DNA of 64,000 nt from the NCBI GenBank assembly GCA_964462675.1, contig CAYWYS010000014.1, positions 1 through 64,000 on the forward strand, in the 5' to 3' direction. Under the pieces are notes generated by a model, which was not told the DNA's origin, did not search any database, and saw only the letters and a program-made list of their open reading frames with translations. Position 1 is the stretch's first letter. Every line of letters starts with the position of its first letter. The DNA is from XN24 sp964462675 (GTDB taxonomy: Bacteria; Pseudomonadota; Gammaproteobacteria; Steroidobacterales; XN24). The translations under genes and the position numbers were made by a program. Below are positions 7,238 to 15,527 of the stretch, in pieces.

Positions 7238-8309
7238 GACGCGGGCCACGCTGCCGCGCGGCGAGTACCTCGAGAACCTGACCACCGGCGTCGTCGTGCT
7301 CGGCGCCGGGCTCGAGGTGCGCTACGCAAACCCGGCGGCGGAACAGCTGCTCGGCATGAGCCGCCAGCAGCTGGCCGGCCGCGTGTTGCCGGACGCCGTG
7401 CCGGGCCTCGGCGTGCTGCGGCCGCTGCTGGAGCGGGTGCGCGACACCGGCCAGGGCTTCTCGCGCCGCGAGGTGCTCGTTGCGGCGCCGCCGGACGGTG
7501 AGCCCGGCCTCGCGCTCGACTGCGCGCTGACGACCTCGGAAGGCGCGGCGGGCCAGCGCGAGTTGCTGCTCGAGATGGCGGACGCAAGCCGTCGGCTGCG
7601 AATCGACCGCGAGAAGGCGCTGCTGGCCCAGCTCGAGGCAAGCCGCAGCATGGTCCGCCAGCTCGCCCACGAGTTGCGCAATCCGCTGGGCGGCATCCGC
7701 GGCGCCGCGCAGCTGCTCGAGCGCCAGCTCGAGTCGCCCGCACAGAAGGACTACACGAACCTGATCATCCGCGAGGCCGACCGGCTCGTCGACCTGACGG
7801 CCGCGCTGCTTGGTCCGGCGCGACCGCTCGCAAGGACGCTGCTCAACATCCACGAGCTGCTCGAGCACGTGCGCCAGCTGATCATCGCGGAGGGCGGCGC
7901 GGAAATCGTCATGGAGCGCGACTACGACCCCAGCCTTCCGGCCACCTTGCTCGACCGCGACCTGATCATCCAGGCGATGCTGAATCTGGCGCGCAATGCG
8001 CTGGGCGCCCTGGGCGGGCGCGGCCGCATCGTGTTCAGGACGCGCGCCATCACCAACGACACCATCGGCCATCGCCGCTGCCGGCTCGTGGCGTGCGTCG
8101 AGATCGAGGATGATGGCCCCGGCGTCCCGGAGGAGTTGCGCGAAACGCTGTTCTACCCGCTGGTCACGGGCCGCGCGGGCGGCAGCGGCCTCGGGCTGGC
8201 CGTCGCCCAGGAGCTCGTCAGTCGCCATGAGGGCCTGATCGAGTACTCGAGCCGCCCCGGGCGCACGGTGTTCAGGATGCTGTTCCCGATCACGGAGGAG
8301 TCCGGTTGA
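7227..8309 (+). CDS. ntrB: Nitrogen regulation sensor histidine kinase NtrB (GlnL)
   Basis: A cytoplasmic PAS-containing histidine kinase/phosphatase that, with PII, controls phosphorylation of NtrC in response to nitrogen status. The PAS part includes YLENLTTGVVVLG and RYANPAAEQLLGMS. The H-box HELRNPLGGIRGAAQLLE carries the phospho-His. The ATPase has N-box MLNLARNALGAL, G1 EIEDDGPGVP and G2 GGSGLGLAVAQEL. The start is uncertain: TTG at 7227 (360 aa) overlaps the upstream gene by 11 bases, while ATG at 7167 (380 aa) would overlap by 71. It is coupled to ntrC by a TTGA overlap. Confidence 0.93.
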   Translation: MGAETRATLPRGEYLENLTTGVVVLGAGLEVRYANPAAEQLLGMSRQQLAGRVLPDAVPGLGVLRPLLERVRDTGQGFSRREVLVAAPPDGEPGLALDCALTTSEGAAGQRELLLEMADASRRLRIDREKALLAQLEASRSMVRQLAHELRNPLGGIRGAAQLLERQLESPAQKDYTNLIIREADRLVDLTAALLGPARPLARTLLNIHELLEHVRQLIIAEGGAEIVMERDYDPSLPATLLDRDLIIQAMLNLARNALGALGGRGRIVFRTRAITNDTIGHRRCRLVACVEIEDDGPGVPEELRETLFYPLVTGRAGGSGLGLAVAQELVSRHEGLIEYSSRPGRTVFRMLFPITEESG

Positions 8310-9703
8310 ACCGCGACCCGCTCGAGGTCTGGATCGTCGACGACGATGCCGGCATCCGCTGGGTGCTGGAGCGCGCCATGGACCAGGCGGGGCTCGCATG
8401 CCGCGGCTTCGACAGCGCCCCGCCGGCGCTGGAAGCGCTCGCGCACGGGCGCCCGAATGTGCTCGTCACGGACATTCGCATGCCCGGACCGGCCGGCCTC
8501 GACCTGCTGGCGCGGCTGAAGTCCGACTGGCCGGAGCTGCCGGTCATTGTCATCACCGCGCATTCCGATCTCGACAGCGCGGTGGCCGCGTACCAGGGCG
8601 GGGCATTCGAGTACCTGCCGAAACCCTTCGATATCGACCAGGCCGTCGAGCTCGTGCGGCGCGCCGGCTCGGAGCGCGCCGGCGTGCGCGCGGAGCCCCC
8701 GCGACCGGCCTTGCCGAGCCTGATCGGCCAGGCTGCAGCGATGCAGGACGTGTTCCGCGCCATCGGCAGGCTGTCGGGCTCGAGCATGACGGTGCTGATC
8801 ACCGGGGAGTCCGGCACCGGCAAGGAACTGGTCGCCCGCGCCCTGCACCAGCACAGCCCCCGCGCGGCGCGCCCGTTCATAGCGCTCAACACGGCGGCGA
8901 TTCCGGCGGAGCTGCTCGAGTCGGAACTGTTCGGCCATGAGAAGGGCGCGTTCACCGGCGCGGATGCGCGTCGCACCGGACGATTCGAGCAGGCCGACGG
9001 CGGTACGCTGTTTCTCGACGAGATCGGCGACATGTCCGCCGCGCTGCAGACGAGATTGCTGCGCGTGCTGGCCGAGGGCGAGTTCTACCGGGTCGGCGGC
9101 CAGGTGCCGGTGCGCGTCGATGTCCGCGTCATCGCCGCGACCAACCAGGACCTGGCGAAGGGCGTCGCGGAAGGCCGCTTTCGCGAAGACCTGTTTCACC
9201 GGCTGAACGTCATGCGCATCAGGATCCCGCCGCTGCGGGAGCGGCGCGAGGACATCCCGCTGCTGCTCGAGCACTACCTGCGCAAGGCCGCCGACGAGCT
9301 GACGGTGCCGGCCAAGACGATTGACTCTGCGGTCCTCGAGCGCTTCTGCGCGTTCGACTGGCCCGGCAATGTGCGACAGCTCGTCAATGCCTGTCGTCGC
9401 CTCACCGTGGTCGCGCCCGGACGCGAGATCCGCGCCTCGGACCTGCCGGCCGAGTTCGGCGCCGCACCACCCGTCGCCAGGGCCCAGGCATGGACCGATG
9501 GCCTGGCAGCCTGGGCCGAGCAGCGCCTCGAGGGCGGTGGCGAAGCGCTGCTCGACGACGCCCAAGCGGATTTCGAGCGCACGCTGATCCGCGTCGCGAT
9601 GGCGCACTCCGGCGGCCACCGGCAGGAAGCGGCGCGATTGCTCGGCTGGGGCCGGAACACGCTCGCCAGGAAGATTCGCGAGCTCGGCCTCGAGGAACTC
9701 TAG
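8306..9703 (+). CDS. ntrC: Nitrogen regulation response regulator NtrC (sigma-54 activator)
   Basis: A 465-residue enhancer-binding protein that activates RpoN promoters such as glnA. The receiver domain has acidic residues Asp12-Asp13, phosphoacceptor Asp56 and Lys106. The AAA+ domain has Walker A GESGTGKE (167-174), the sigma-54 contact loop GAFTGA (214-219) and Walker B GGTLFLDEIGD. A Fis-type helix-turn-helix ends the protein (HRQEAARLLGWGRNTLARKI). It starts at a TTG that shares bases with the ntrB stop and follows CGGAGGA. It very likely binds the palindrome at 4918. Confidence 0.97.
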   Translation: MNRDPLEVWIVDDDAGIRWVLERAMDQAGLACRGFDSAPPALEALAHGRPNVLVTDIRMPGPAGLDLLARLKSDWPELPVIVITAHSDLDSAVAAYQGGAFEYLPKPFDIDQAVELVRRAGSERAGVRAEPPRPALPSLIGQAAAMQDVFRAIGRLSGSSMTVLITGESGTGKELVARALHQHSPRAARPFIALNTAAIPAELLESELFGHEKGAFTGADARRTGRFEQADGGTLFLDEIGDMSAALQTRLLRVLAEGEFYRVGGQVPVRVDVRVIAATNQDLAKGVAEGRFREDLFHRLNVMRIRIPPLRERREDIPLLLEHYLRKAADELTVPAKTIDSAVLERFCAFDWPGNVRQLVNACRRLTVVAPGREIRASDLPAEFGAAPPVARAQAWTDGLAAWAEQRLEGGGEALLDDAQADFERTLIRVAMAHSGGHRQEAARLLGWGRNTLARKIRELGLEEL

Positions 9704-9709
9704 CCGGCG

Positions 9710-10297
9710 CTACTTGCGCTTCATGATCGAGCGCCAGCCGCCGCTGAAGCTTGCGCGCGGCGCCAGCATCGTCGGGTCGTAGCTCTCGTGCACCATCTTG
9801 ATGTCGCTGACCGAGTACTGGGCCTCGGGGTCGGCCTCGAGAATGGTCTGCAAAAGCTCCGGCACGCGGCGCCGCCGCGTGACCGTGATGACGAGATCCA
9901 CGGCCGGGCCGCGGCCCATGTCGGCATCGACGTCGATCGCGCGGAAGCCGCGCTCGCGCAACAATCGCGCGAGGCCGCCGTCGGCGCGGTAGGAGATCGC
10001 GCTGACCATCTCGCGCCCGATGGCGAGCTTGGCCTCCAGCCAGATGCCGATGTAATTGCCGGCGCCGAAGCCGCCGGCATAGGCGACGATCAGGTACCAG
10101 GCGTCCAGGTTCTTCAGCACCTGGCCGGCGGCGAGTACCCAGATGACGATCTCGAAAAATCCGATCACCGCGGCCAGCGTCCGGTGGCCGCGGAATACCA
10201 CGATGGTGCGCACCGTGCCGAGCGATACATCGAGGATGCGGGCGAAGAAAATCGCCAGTGTCAGGATGACGGGATGCAGGTCGGCGAGCGCGCTCAT
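9710..10297 (-). CDS. UPF0316 membrane protein with DUF2179 domain
   Basis: A 195-residue inner-membrane protein with three hydrophobic helices in the first ~95 residues (including ARILDVSLGTVRTIVVFRG) and a soluble C-terminal DUF2179-like domain (about 100-175) containing FRAIDVDADMGRGPAVDLVI. Members are widely conserved and the soluble domain resembles ligand-binding PII-like folds, but no function is established. Its stop lies six bases from the converging ntrC stop. It may be co-transcribed with the dihydroorotate dehydrogenase upstream (36-base gap). Confidence 0.85.
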   Translation of the reverse strand: MSALADLHPVILTLAIFFARILDVSLGTVRTIVVFRGHRTLAAVIGFFEIVIWVLAAGQVLKNLDAWYLIVAYAGGFGAGNYIGIWLEAKLAIGREMVSAISYRADGGLARLLRERGFRAIDVDADMGRGPAVDLVITVTRRRRVPELLQTILEADPEAQYSVSDIKMVHESYDPTMLAPRASFSGGWRSIMKRK

Positions 10298-10333
10298 CGC
10301 GGTCCTCCGGAAAGGGATCAGCAGGGCGTCTGG

Positions 10334-11317
10334 TTACTGGATGGCGCGTGCGGCGCGGCCGGCTGGCGCTTCGCCGGGCAGGCCCAGCGTGCCGACGAGG
10401 TCACGCACGGCCGCGAAGCCGTGGCGCTGCAGGTACTCGCGAATGCCGTCGTTGATCTTGCGGCACACGAGCGGATCGTAGAACAGCGCGGTGCCGACGC
10501 CGACGGCCGAGGCGCCGGCGATGATGAACTCGAGCGCGTCGCGGGCCGTGAGGATGCCGCCCTGGCCGATGATCGGCACGCCGTGATGTTTCGCGACCTG
10601 GTAGACCTGGTGCACTTTGAGCAGCGCGATCGGCTTGATGGCCGGGCCGGACAGGCCGCCCTGGATGTTGCCGATGACGGGCTCGCGACGCTCCGCGTCC
10701 ACCGCCATGCCCATCACGGTGTTGATCACCGCAAAGCCGTCGGTGCCGGCCTCGATGCAGCGGCGCGCATTTTCCTGGATGTCCGTCTGGTTGGGCGACA
10801 GCTTCGTGATCAGCGGCTTGGACGTGACGCGCCGGCAGGCCTCGACGACCTTGGCCGACATGTCGGGGTAGTTGCCGAAAGCCACGCCGCCTTCCTTGAC
10901 GTTCGGGCAGGAGATGTTGATCTCGATGCCGTCGATCGGCGAGTCGTCGAACAGCCGCGTGACTTCGACATACTCCTCGATCGTCGAGCCGCTCACATTG
11001 GCGAGGAAGCGCGTCTCGCTGAAGTCCAGCGTCGGCAGGATGTCGCGCACGACCGTCACTGCGCCCGGGTTCTGCAGGCCGATCGCGTTCAGCATGCCGA
11101 GCGGCGTCTCGTATACACGGTGCGGCGGGTTGCCGAGGCGCGCCGCGCCGGTCGTGCCCTTCAGCACGATCGCGCCGGCGTCGCGATTGGAGAAGCCGGC
11201 GACCCGCGTGTACTCTTCGCCGAAGCCTACGCAGCCGGACAGCAGCACGATCGGCGAAGCGAAGCGCATCCCGCAGAAATCCAGCGCCAGGGGATCGATG
11301 TCCGTCGTTGCCGTCAT
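10334..11317 (-). CDS. pyrD: Dihydroorotate dehydrogenase, class 1B-type catalytic subunit
   Basis: A 327-residue FMN-dependent TIM barrel that oxidises dihydroorotate to orotate in pyrimidine synthesis. The active-site loop INISCPNVKEGG carries the catalytic Cys137 typical of cytosolic class 1 enzymes; the FMN-binding segments VINTVMGMAVD, GGLSGPAIKPIAL, GQGGI and SAVGVGTALF are present. Sequence style is class 1B (NAD-linked, normally partnered by the Fe-S/FAD subunit PyrK), not the membrane class 2 enzyme usual in Gammaproteobacteria. No pyrK is adjacent. A different dihydropyrimidine or oxidoreductase role cannot be excluded. Confidence 0.85.
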   Translation of the reverse strand: MTATTDIDPLALDFCGMRFASPIVLLSGCVGFGEEYTRVAGFSNRDAGAIVLKGTTGAARLGNPPHRVYETPLGMLNAIGLQNPGAVTVVRDILPTLDFSETRFLANVSGSTIEEYVEVTRLFDDSPIDGIEINISCPNVKEGGVAFGNYPDMSAKVVEACRRVTSKPLITKLSPNQTDIQENARRCIEAGTDGFAVINTVMGMAVDAERREPVIGNIQGGLSGPAIKPIALLKVHQVYQVAKHHGVPIIGQGGILTARDALEFIIAGASAVGVGTALFYDPLVCRKINDGIREYLQRHGFAAVRDLVGTLGLPGEAPAGRAARAIQ

Positions 11318-11337
11318 GCCTGTTCCCGCCTGCTGAT

Positions 11338-11805
11338 ATGTTCCACGTGATTCTCTGGCAGCCGGAGATCCCGCCGAACACCGGCAATATCATACGCCTG
11401 TGCGCGAACAGCGGCGCGACGCTGGCGCTGATCGGCCCGCTGGGCTTCGAGCTCGACGAGCCGCGACTGCGGCGCGCGGGACTCGACTATCACGAGTTCG
11501 CCACGGTGCGGCAGTTCGCCGATCTCGACGCTGGCCTCGAGGCGCTGGGCCGGCCCAGGCTCTGGGCGTTTTCAGCGCGCGCCGCGCGGCGTTTCACCGA
11601 GGCGAGCTTCATGCCGGGCGATGCGCTGCTGTTCGGGCCCGAGACGCGCGGTCTGCCGGCGGAGCTGCTCGCCGACATACCCGTCGGGCAGCAGCTCGTC
11701 ATTCCGATGCGCCCTGGCAACCGCAGCCTGAATCTCTCGAACGCAGCCGCGATCGCGGTCTACGAGGCCTGGCGCCAACAGGGCTTCGGCGGCGCCGGGC
11801 GGTAG
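11338..11805 (+). CDS. trmL: tRNA (cytidine(34)-2'-O)-methyltransferase TrmL
   Basis: A 155-residue SPOUT methyltransferase that 2'-O-methylates the wobble nucleotide of certain tRNA-Leu isoacceptors using SAM. The diagnostic segments are PEIPPNTGNIIRLC near the N-terminus and the knot motifs LLFGPETRGL and MRPGNRSLNLSNAAAIAVYE. The ATG at 11338 gives the standard N-terminus MFHVILWQPEIP and is preferred over an in-frame start 30 bases upstream. It diverges from pyrD and converges on gpsA; trmL is near secB/gpsA in many relatives. Confidence 0.95.
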   Translation: MFHVILWQPEIPPNTGNIIRLCANSGATLALIGPLGFELDEPRLRRAGLDYHEFATVRQFADLDAGLEALGRPRLWAFSARAARRFTEASFMPGDALLFGPETRGLPAELLADIPVGQQLVIPMRPGNRSLNLSNAAAIAVYEAWRQQGFGGAGR

Positions 11806-11810
11806 CGGCC

Positions 11811-12839
11811 TCAGCCGCCGGGGGCGAACTCGGATTTCAGTTCGCGCGTCATCAGCGTGGCGACCGCGGCTCGCGGCTCAGCTCCCTCGTACAGAATCCG
11901 GTAGAGCTGTTCGCAGATCGGCATCTCGACGGCGGCTTTCGCGGCGACCCGGTGGACGGCCTCCGCGGCCAGCACGCCCTCGACGACCTGGCGGATCTCC
12001 GCCTCGGCCTCGCGAACCGTCTTGCCGGCCGCGAGCGCCAGGCCCATGCGCCGGTTGCGGGACTGGTCGTCAGTGCAGGTCAGCACCAGGTCGCCCATCC
12101 CCGCGAGGCCCATGAAAGTGGCGGGCTGCGCGCCGAGCGCAATGCCGAGCCGCGTCATCTCGACCAGCCCGCGCGTGATCAGTGCCACCCGGGTGTTGGC
12201 GCCAAAGCCCAGGCCATCGCAAATGCCGGCGCCGATCGCGAGGACGTTCTTGACTGCGCCGCCCACTTCGACGCCGATGATGTCGGTCGACGTGTAGGCA
12301 CGGAAGGTCTCGCCCGAGAGGTTCTCGGCCAGTTGCCGGGCGTATTCCTCGTCGGTCGCCGCGATCGTCATGGCCGTCGGCAGCCCCATGCCGACCTCGC
12401 GCGCGAAGGTCGGGCCCGACAGCACGGCCATCGCCACTCCCGGCCCGAGCACCTCGCGCGCGACCTGGTGCGGCAGCTTGCCGCTCTCCAGCTCGAAGCC
12501 CTTGGTTGCCCAGGCCAGCCGTGTTTCCGGGCGCAACAGCGGTTTCATCTGCGTCAGGACGGCGCGGAAAGCATGGCTGGGCACGGCGACGACGATGATC
12601 GGCGCCTCGGCCATCGCGCGCGCCAGCTGCGGTTCGCAGCGCAGGCTGTCCGGAAACCTGGCGCCAGGCAGGAAGCGGGCGTTCTCGCGCGCCAGCTGCA
12701 TCTGGGCCGGGGCATCCTCGGCCCGGCCCCAGAGCAGGGTCGGCCGCCCGCTGCGCGCGAACTGGATGGCGAGCGCGGTTCCCCAGGAACCCGCGCCCAG
12801 CACGGCGATCGCCTGGTCCGGCGCCGCGCCGCTGTTCAC
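11811..12839 (-). CDS. gpsA: Glycerol-3-phosphate dehydrogenase [NAD(P)+]
   Basis: A 342-residue cytoplasmic enzyme that reduces dihydroxyacetone phosphate to sn-glycerol 3-phosphate, the backbone for phospholipids. It has the Rossmann motif VLGAGSWGTALA (residues ~13-24), the substrate-binding loop LSGPTFAREV, the catalytic lysine region VEVGGAVKNVLAIGAG, and GLAGMGDLVLTC with SRNRRMG. The start is GTG, only four bases beyond the secB stop, so it is probably translated from the yibN-grxC-secB-gpsA message. It provides the substrate used upstream of PlsC. Confidence 0.96.
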   Translation of the reverse strand: MNSGAAPDQAIAVLGAGSWGTALAIQFARSGRPTLLWGRAEDAPAQMQLARENARFLPGARFPDSLRCEPQLARAMAEAPIIVVAVPSHAFRAVLTQMKPLLRPETRLAWATKGFELESGKLPHQVAREVLGPGVAMAVLSGPTFAREVGMGLPTAMTIAATDEEYARQLAENLSGETFRAYTSTDIIGVEVGGAVKNVLAIGAGICDGLGFGANTRVALITRGLVEMTRLGIALGAQPATFMGLAGMGDLVLTCTDDQSRNRRMGLALAAGKTVREAEAEIRQVVEGVLAAEAVHRVAAKAAVEMPICEQLYRILYEGAEPRAAVATLMTRELKSEFAPGG

Positions 12840-12843
12840 GGTG

Positions 12844-13350
12844 TTACTGGCTCGCCTCGGGCACCGGGCCGTTGGCGCCGGCCTGCGCCGCCAGCTCGGC
12901 CTGTTGCCTGCGGAAGGCCTCGGCCGCGACGGCGTCGAAGTTCACCGGCTGCAGCTGCAGCGCCGGGAAGCCGCCCTTGGCCGACAGGTCGGCGACGACC
13001 TCGCGCGCGAAGGGGTAGAGCTGCTGCGGGCAGAAGGCCACCAGCGCGCGCTGCAGGTCGGCGGGCTCGAGCCCCTGGAAGATGAAGATACCGGCCTGCT
13101 GCACCTCGATCAGGAATGCGATCTTGTCTTCCTGTTTTGCTTCTACGGTCAGGCTCAGGACAGCCTCGTAAGCGCCGTTGCCCAGGTCGTTCGTCGCGGT
13201 GCCGAGATTCATCGAGACCGTGGGGCGCCACTCGCCCTGGAAGATATTCGGGCTGTTCGGTGCTTCGAACGAGCCGTCCTTCAGGTAGATGCGCTGCAGC
13301 GCAACGGTGACGCGGTTGGCGTCGAGGCCATCAGTTGTCTGCTCGGCCAT
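12844..13350 (-). CDS. secB: Protein-export chaperone SecB
   Basis: A 168-residue tetrameric chaperone that keeps preproteins unfolded and delivers them to SecA. The family core is clear: QRIYLKDGSFEAPNSP near the N-terminus, YEAVLSLTVEAK, the peptide-groove segment QAGIFIFQG, and the signature CPQQLYPFAREVVADL followed by GGFPALQLQPVNFD. Length is normal. It sits in the conserved order yibN-grxC-secB-gpsA. Confidence 0.97.
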   Translation of the reverse strand: MAEQTTDGLDANRVTVALQRIYLKDGSFEAPNSPNIFQGEWRPTVSMNLGTATNDLGNGAYEAVLSLTVEAKQEDKIAFLIEVQQAGIFIFQGLEPADLQRALVAFCPQQLYPFAREVVADLSAKGGFPALQLQPVNFDAVAAEAFRRQQAELAAQAGANGPVPEASQ

Positions 13351-13383
13351 GGATGCTCCTTTGGAGTCGAGTTTGAATGTTGT

Positions 13384-13656
13384 TCATGCGATTTCCTGCC
13401 CGGCGCCGAGCAGGCTGTCGAGTTGTCCCGCCGCATCCAGCGCGCGGATGTCGTCGTAGCCGCCGACGTGGCGGTCGCCGATGAAGATCTGCGGCACGGT
13501 GCGCCGTCCGCTGCGTTCTTCCATCTCGCGTCGAAGGGCGCGATCCGCATCCACGAGGATGACTTCCGGCGTCACGCCCTTGCTTTCCAGCAGCGCGAGC
13601 GCCCGGGTGCACCAGCCGCAATAGCGGGACGCGTAAACGAGCACGGCTGCGCTCAT
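13384..13656 (-). CDS. grxC: Glutaredoxin 3
   Basis: A 90-residue dithiol glutaredoxin that reduces protein disulfides and mixed disulfides with glutathione. The active site is CGWC (Cys13, Cys16; most GrxC have CPYC), followed by the cis-proline segment TVPQIFIGDRHVGGYDD that binds glutathione. It starts inside the last codons of yibN (ATGA-type overlap) and precedes secB. The Gly-Trp active-site dipeptide is a variant that may alter the redox potential. Confidence 0.94.
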   Translation of the reverse strand: MSAAVLVYASRYCGWCTRALALLESKGVTPEVILVDADRALRREMEERSGRRTVPQIFIGDRHVGGYDDIRALDAAGQLDSLLGAGQEIA

Positions 13657-14105
13657 CCGGCATCCTTTTTGCCGCGGGCCTTGCGGCCGGCGAACACGGG
13701 GAGGTTCTCGCCGCGCCAGGCCGTGAGGCCGCCGCGCAGGCTGCGCACGTTGCTGACCCCCCGCGCCTTGATCTGCTCGACGGCCTTCAGCGACGTTGCG
13801 CCCGTGTCGCAGTAGATCAGGATGCCGCGCTCCTGCAGTTTCTCGAGCGAGGCCATGTGCTGGTCGAAGTCCGCCAGCGGAACGTTGCGGGCGTCGAGGA
13901 TATGACCCTTCTCGAACTGGGCCGCGGCGCGGATGTCAATCGGCTGGGCGCCGCCGTTGATCAGCGCGACCGCCTCGACCGGGCTGACGTCGACGCCCTT
14001 GCGGCGCGCCATGCGCATCTCGTAGGCGAAGACGATCGCAAACATCAGCAGCATGCCGCCGAACAGGAACGGATGATTGCCAGCGTATTCGAGTATGGAA
14101 GCCAT
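13653..14105 (-). CDS. yibN: Membrane-anchored rhodanese-like protein (YibN type)
   Basis: A 150-residue protein with one N-terminal membrane helix (about 12-30) and a rhodanese domain (about 38-137). The active-site loop is IYCDTGATS with Cys99, so sulfurtransferase chemistry is possible. YibN homologues head the grxC-secB-gpsA operon in many gammaproteobacteria. A TATAAT -10 hexamer is readable on the minus strand at 14141-14136, about 30 bases before the start. The C-terminal tail is lysine-rich. Confidence 0.93.
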   Translation of the reverse strand: MASILEYAGNHPFLFGGMLLMFAIVFAYEMRMARRKGVDVSPVEAVALINGGAQPIDIRAAAQFEKGHILDARNVPLADFDQHMASLEKLQERGILIYCDTGATSLKAVEQIKARGVSNVRSLRGGLTAWRGENLPVFAGRKARGKKDAG

Positions 14106-14135
14106 GGGAGCCCTGTCCGCGAACGCAAGCCGGCA

Positions 14136-14141
14136 ATTATA
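14136..14141 (-). promoter_or_regulatory. -10 element of the yibN-grxC-secB-gpsA operon
   Basis: A perfect TATAAT on the minus strand, about 30 bases before the yibN start, in the divergent yibN/envC gap. No good -35 is seen at 16-18 bases upstream, so strength and sigma factor are uncertain. Confidence 0.4.
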
Positions 14142-14197
14142 CCCGCTGGCGGGCCCCGTCTTGCCGGTTTTTGTCGATCCCCTACACTCGGCGCACC

Positions 14198-15358
14198 GTG
14201 AAGCCCCAGATCCACGCCTGCATCATGATCCTGGTCGCGCTGCTCCTGGGCGGCGAGGCGGCTGGGACCGGTGCCGCGGATGCAGAGGCGGAGCGGCGTC
14301 TCGAGGCGCTGAAGACGCGCATTTCCGCGATCGAGCGGGACCAGCGCCGCGCGGCGGAACGCCGCGACCAGGAGTCGCGGGCGCTGCGCGAGGCGGAGAC
14401 CGCGGTGGCGCGGGAATCGCGCGGGCTCGAGGAGACGCGCCGCGAGCAGGCGGCCGTGACCGCCCGCCGGGACACGCTGGCGGCGCGCCGCGCCGAACTG
14501 GCCGCCGGCCTGGCGGCTGATTCTGACGCGCTGGCGGCCGAGCTGCGCGCTGCCTGGATCGCCGGCGGCGAGCCCCGCCTGAAGCTGATGCTGTCGCAGC
14601 GCGACCCCAATGCGCTAGGCCGGATGATGACCTGGTACGGGTACATGGCGCGGGGCCGCGCCGCGCGCGTAGCGGAGTTGCGCGAACGGCTGGCAGAGCT
14701 GGCCGAGGTCAGTCGCCAGCTCGCGGCCGAAGGTGCCAGGCTCGCGGCGGCCGAGCGGCGCCAGGCGGAGGCCCTCGCCGCGCTCGACAAGGCGCGCAGC
14801 GCCCGGGCCAGGACGGTCGCCGAGCTCGATGCCGACGTGGCGCGGCAGGCCGCCGAGGCGGAGCGGCTGCGTGCCGAGGCGGCTGCGCTGGAGCAGTTGC
14901 TCGAGGAACTGCGCCTGGCCGTCGCCGACTTGCCGATTCCTGATGCCGCGCCCTTTGTACAGCAGCGCGGCCGACTGGCGTGGCCGGTGCAGGGCACCCT
15001 TGCCCGGGATTTCGGGGAACGCCGCGGGAGCGGGCCGCAGTCCAATGGCGTGCTGATCGCGGCCGAGCGCGGCGCGGACGTCAAGGCCGTCTGGTACGGG
15101 CGGGTCGCCTATGCGGACTGGCTGCCCGGGCTCGGGCTGCTGCTCGTGCTCGAGCACGGCGACGGCTACATGAGCCTGTACGCCCACAACGAGGTGTTGT
15201 TCAGTGCCGTCGGCGACTGGGTCGCCGCCGGCCAGGTAGTGGCCCGTGTCGGCGACACCGGAGGCCGCGACCAGTCCGGCCTATACTTCGAAATCCGCAG
15301 CGGAACCAAGCCGGAAAGCCCTCATCGCTGGTTTGCCAGCCGGTTGGTTCATAAATGA
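14198..15358 (+). CDS. envC: EnvC-like murein hydrolase activator
   Basis: A 386-residue periplasmic coiled-coil protein with a C-terminal degenerate LytM domain; such proteins activate AmiA/AmiB amidases for septal peptidoglycan splitting. A signal peptide (about 1-25) is followed by a long Arg/Glu/Ala-rich coiled coil (about 28-245) and the LytM fold (about 260-386). The usual catalytic His and Asp of the first LytM motif are replaced (PQSNGVLIAAERGADV), while LYAHN is kept, as expected for a non-enzymatic activator. GTG at 14198 is preferred; TTG at 14171 is the alternative. The gpmI gene often found beside envC is absent. Confidence 0.9.
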   Translation: MKPQIHACIMILVALLLGGEAAGTGAADAEAERRLEALKTRISAIERDQRRAAERRDQESRALREAETAVARESRGLEETRREQAAVTARRDTLAARRAELAAGLAADSDALAAELRAAWIAGGEPRLKLMLSQRDPNALGRMMTWYGYMARGRAARVAELRERLAELAEVSRQLAAEGARLAAAERRQAEALAALDKARSARARTVAELDADVARQAAEAERLRAEAAALEQLLEELRLAVADLPIPDAAPFVQQRGRLAWPVQGTLARDFGERRGSGPQSNGVLIAAERGADVKAVWYGRVAYADWLPGLGLLLVLEHGDGYMSLYAHNEVLFSAVGDWVAAGQVVARVGDTGGRDQSGLYFEIRSGTKPESPHRWFASRLVHK

Positions 15359-15527
15359 ATTCAAGCGCTTAACATAGCTTCGTATACAAAATACCGTATT
15401 CCTCGGGTTGCCAGGGCAGGCCCGCCGCGAGGCGCCGCCAGTCACGTCGCCGGGGTTCGGCGCCCGATGCCGCCCTCGCCCCGGATTTCTGTTATTTTCA
15501 GCCGTTGGTAAACCCTGGGCGTCACCC
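15359..15527. other. envC-ctpA intergenic region with a GTATACAAAATAC motif
   Basis: The 169 bases hold no gene that I can see. At 15382-15394 lies GTATACAAAATAC, the reverse complement of the 13-mer at 131-143, here without the CAGAG hairpin part and followed by CGTATT. It falls 24 bases after the envC stop. Confidence 0.5.
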
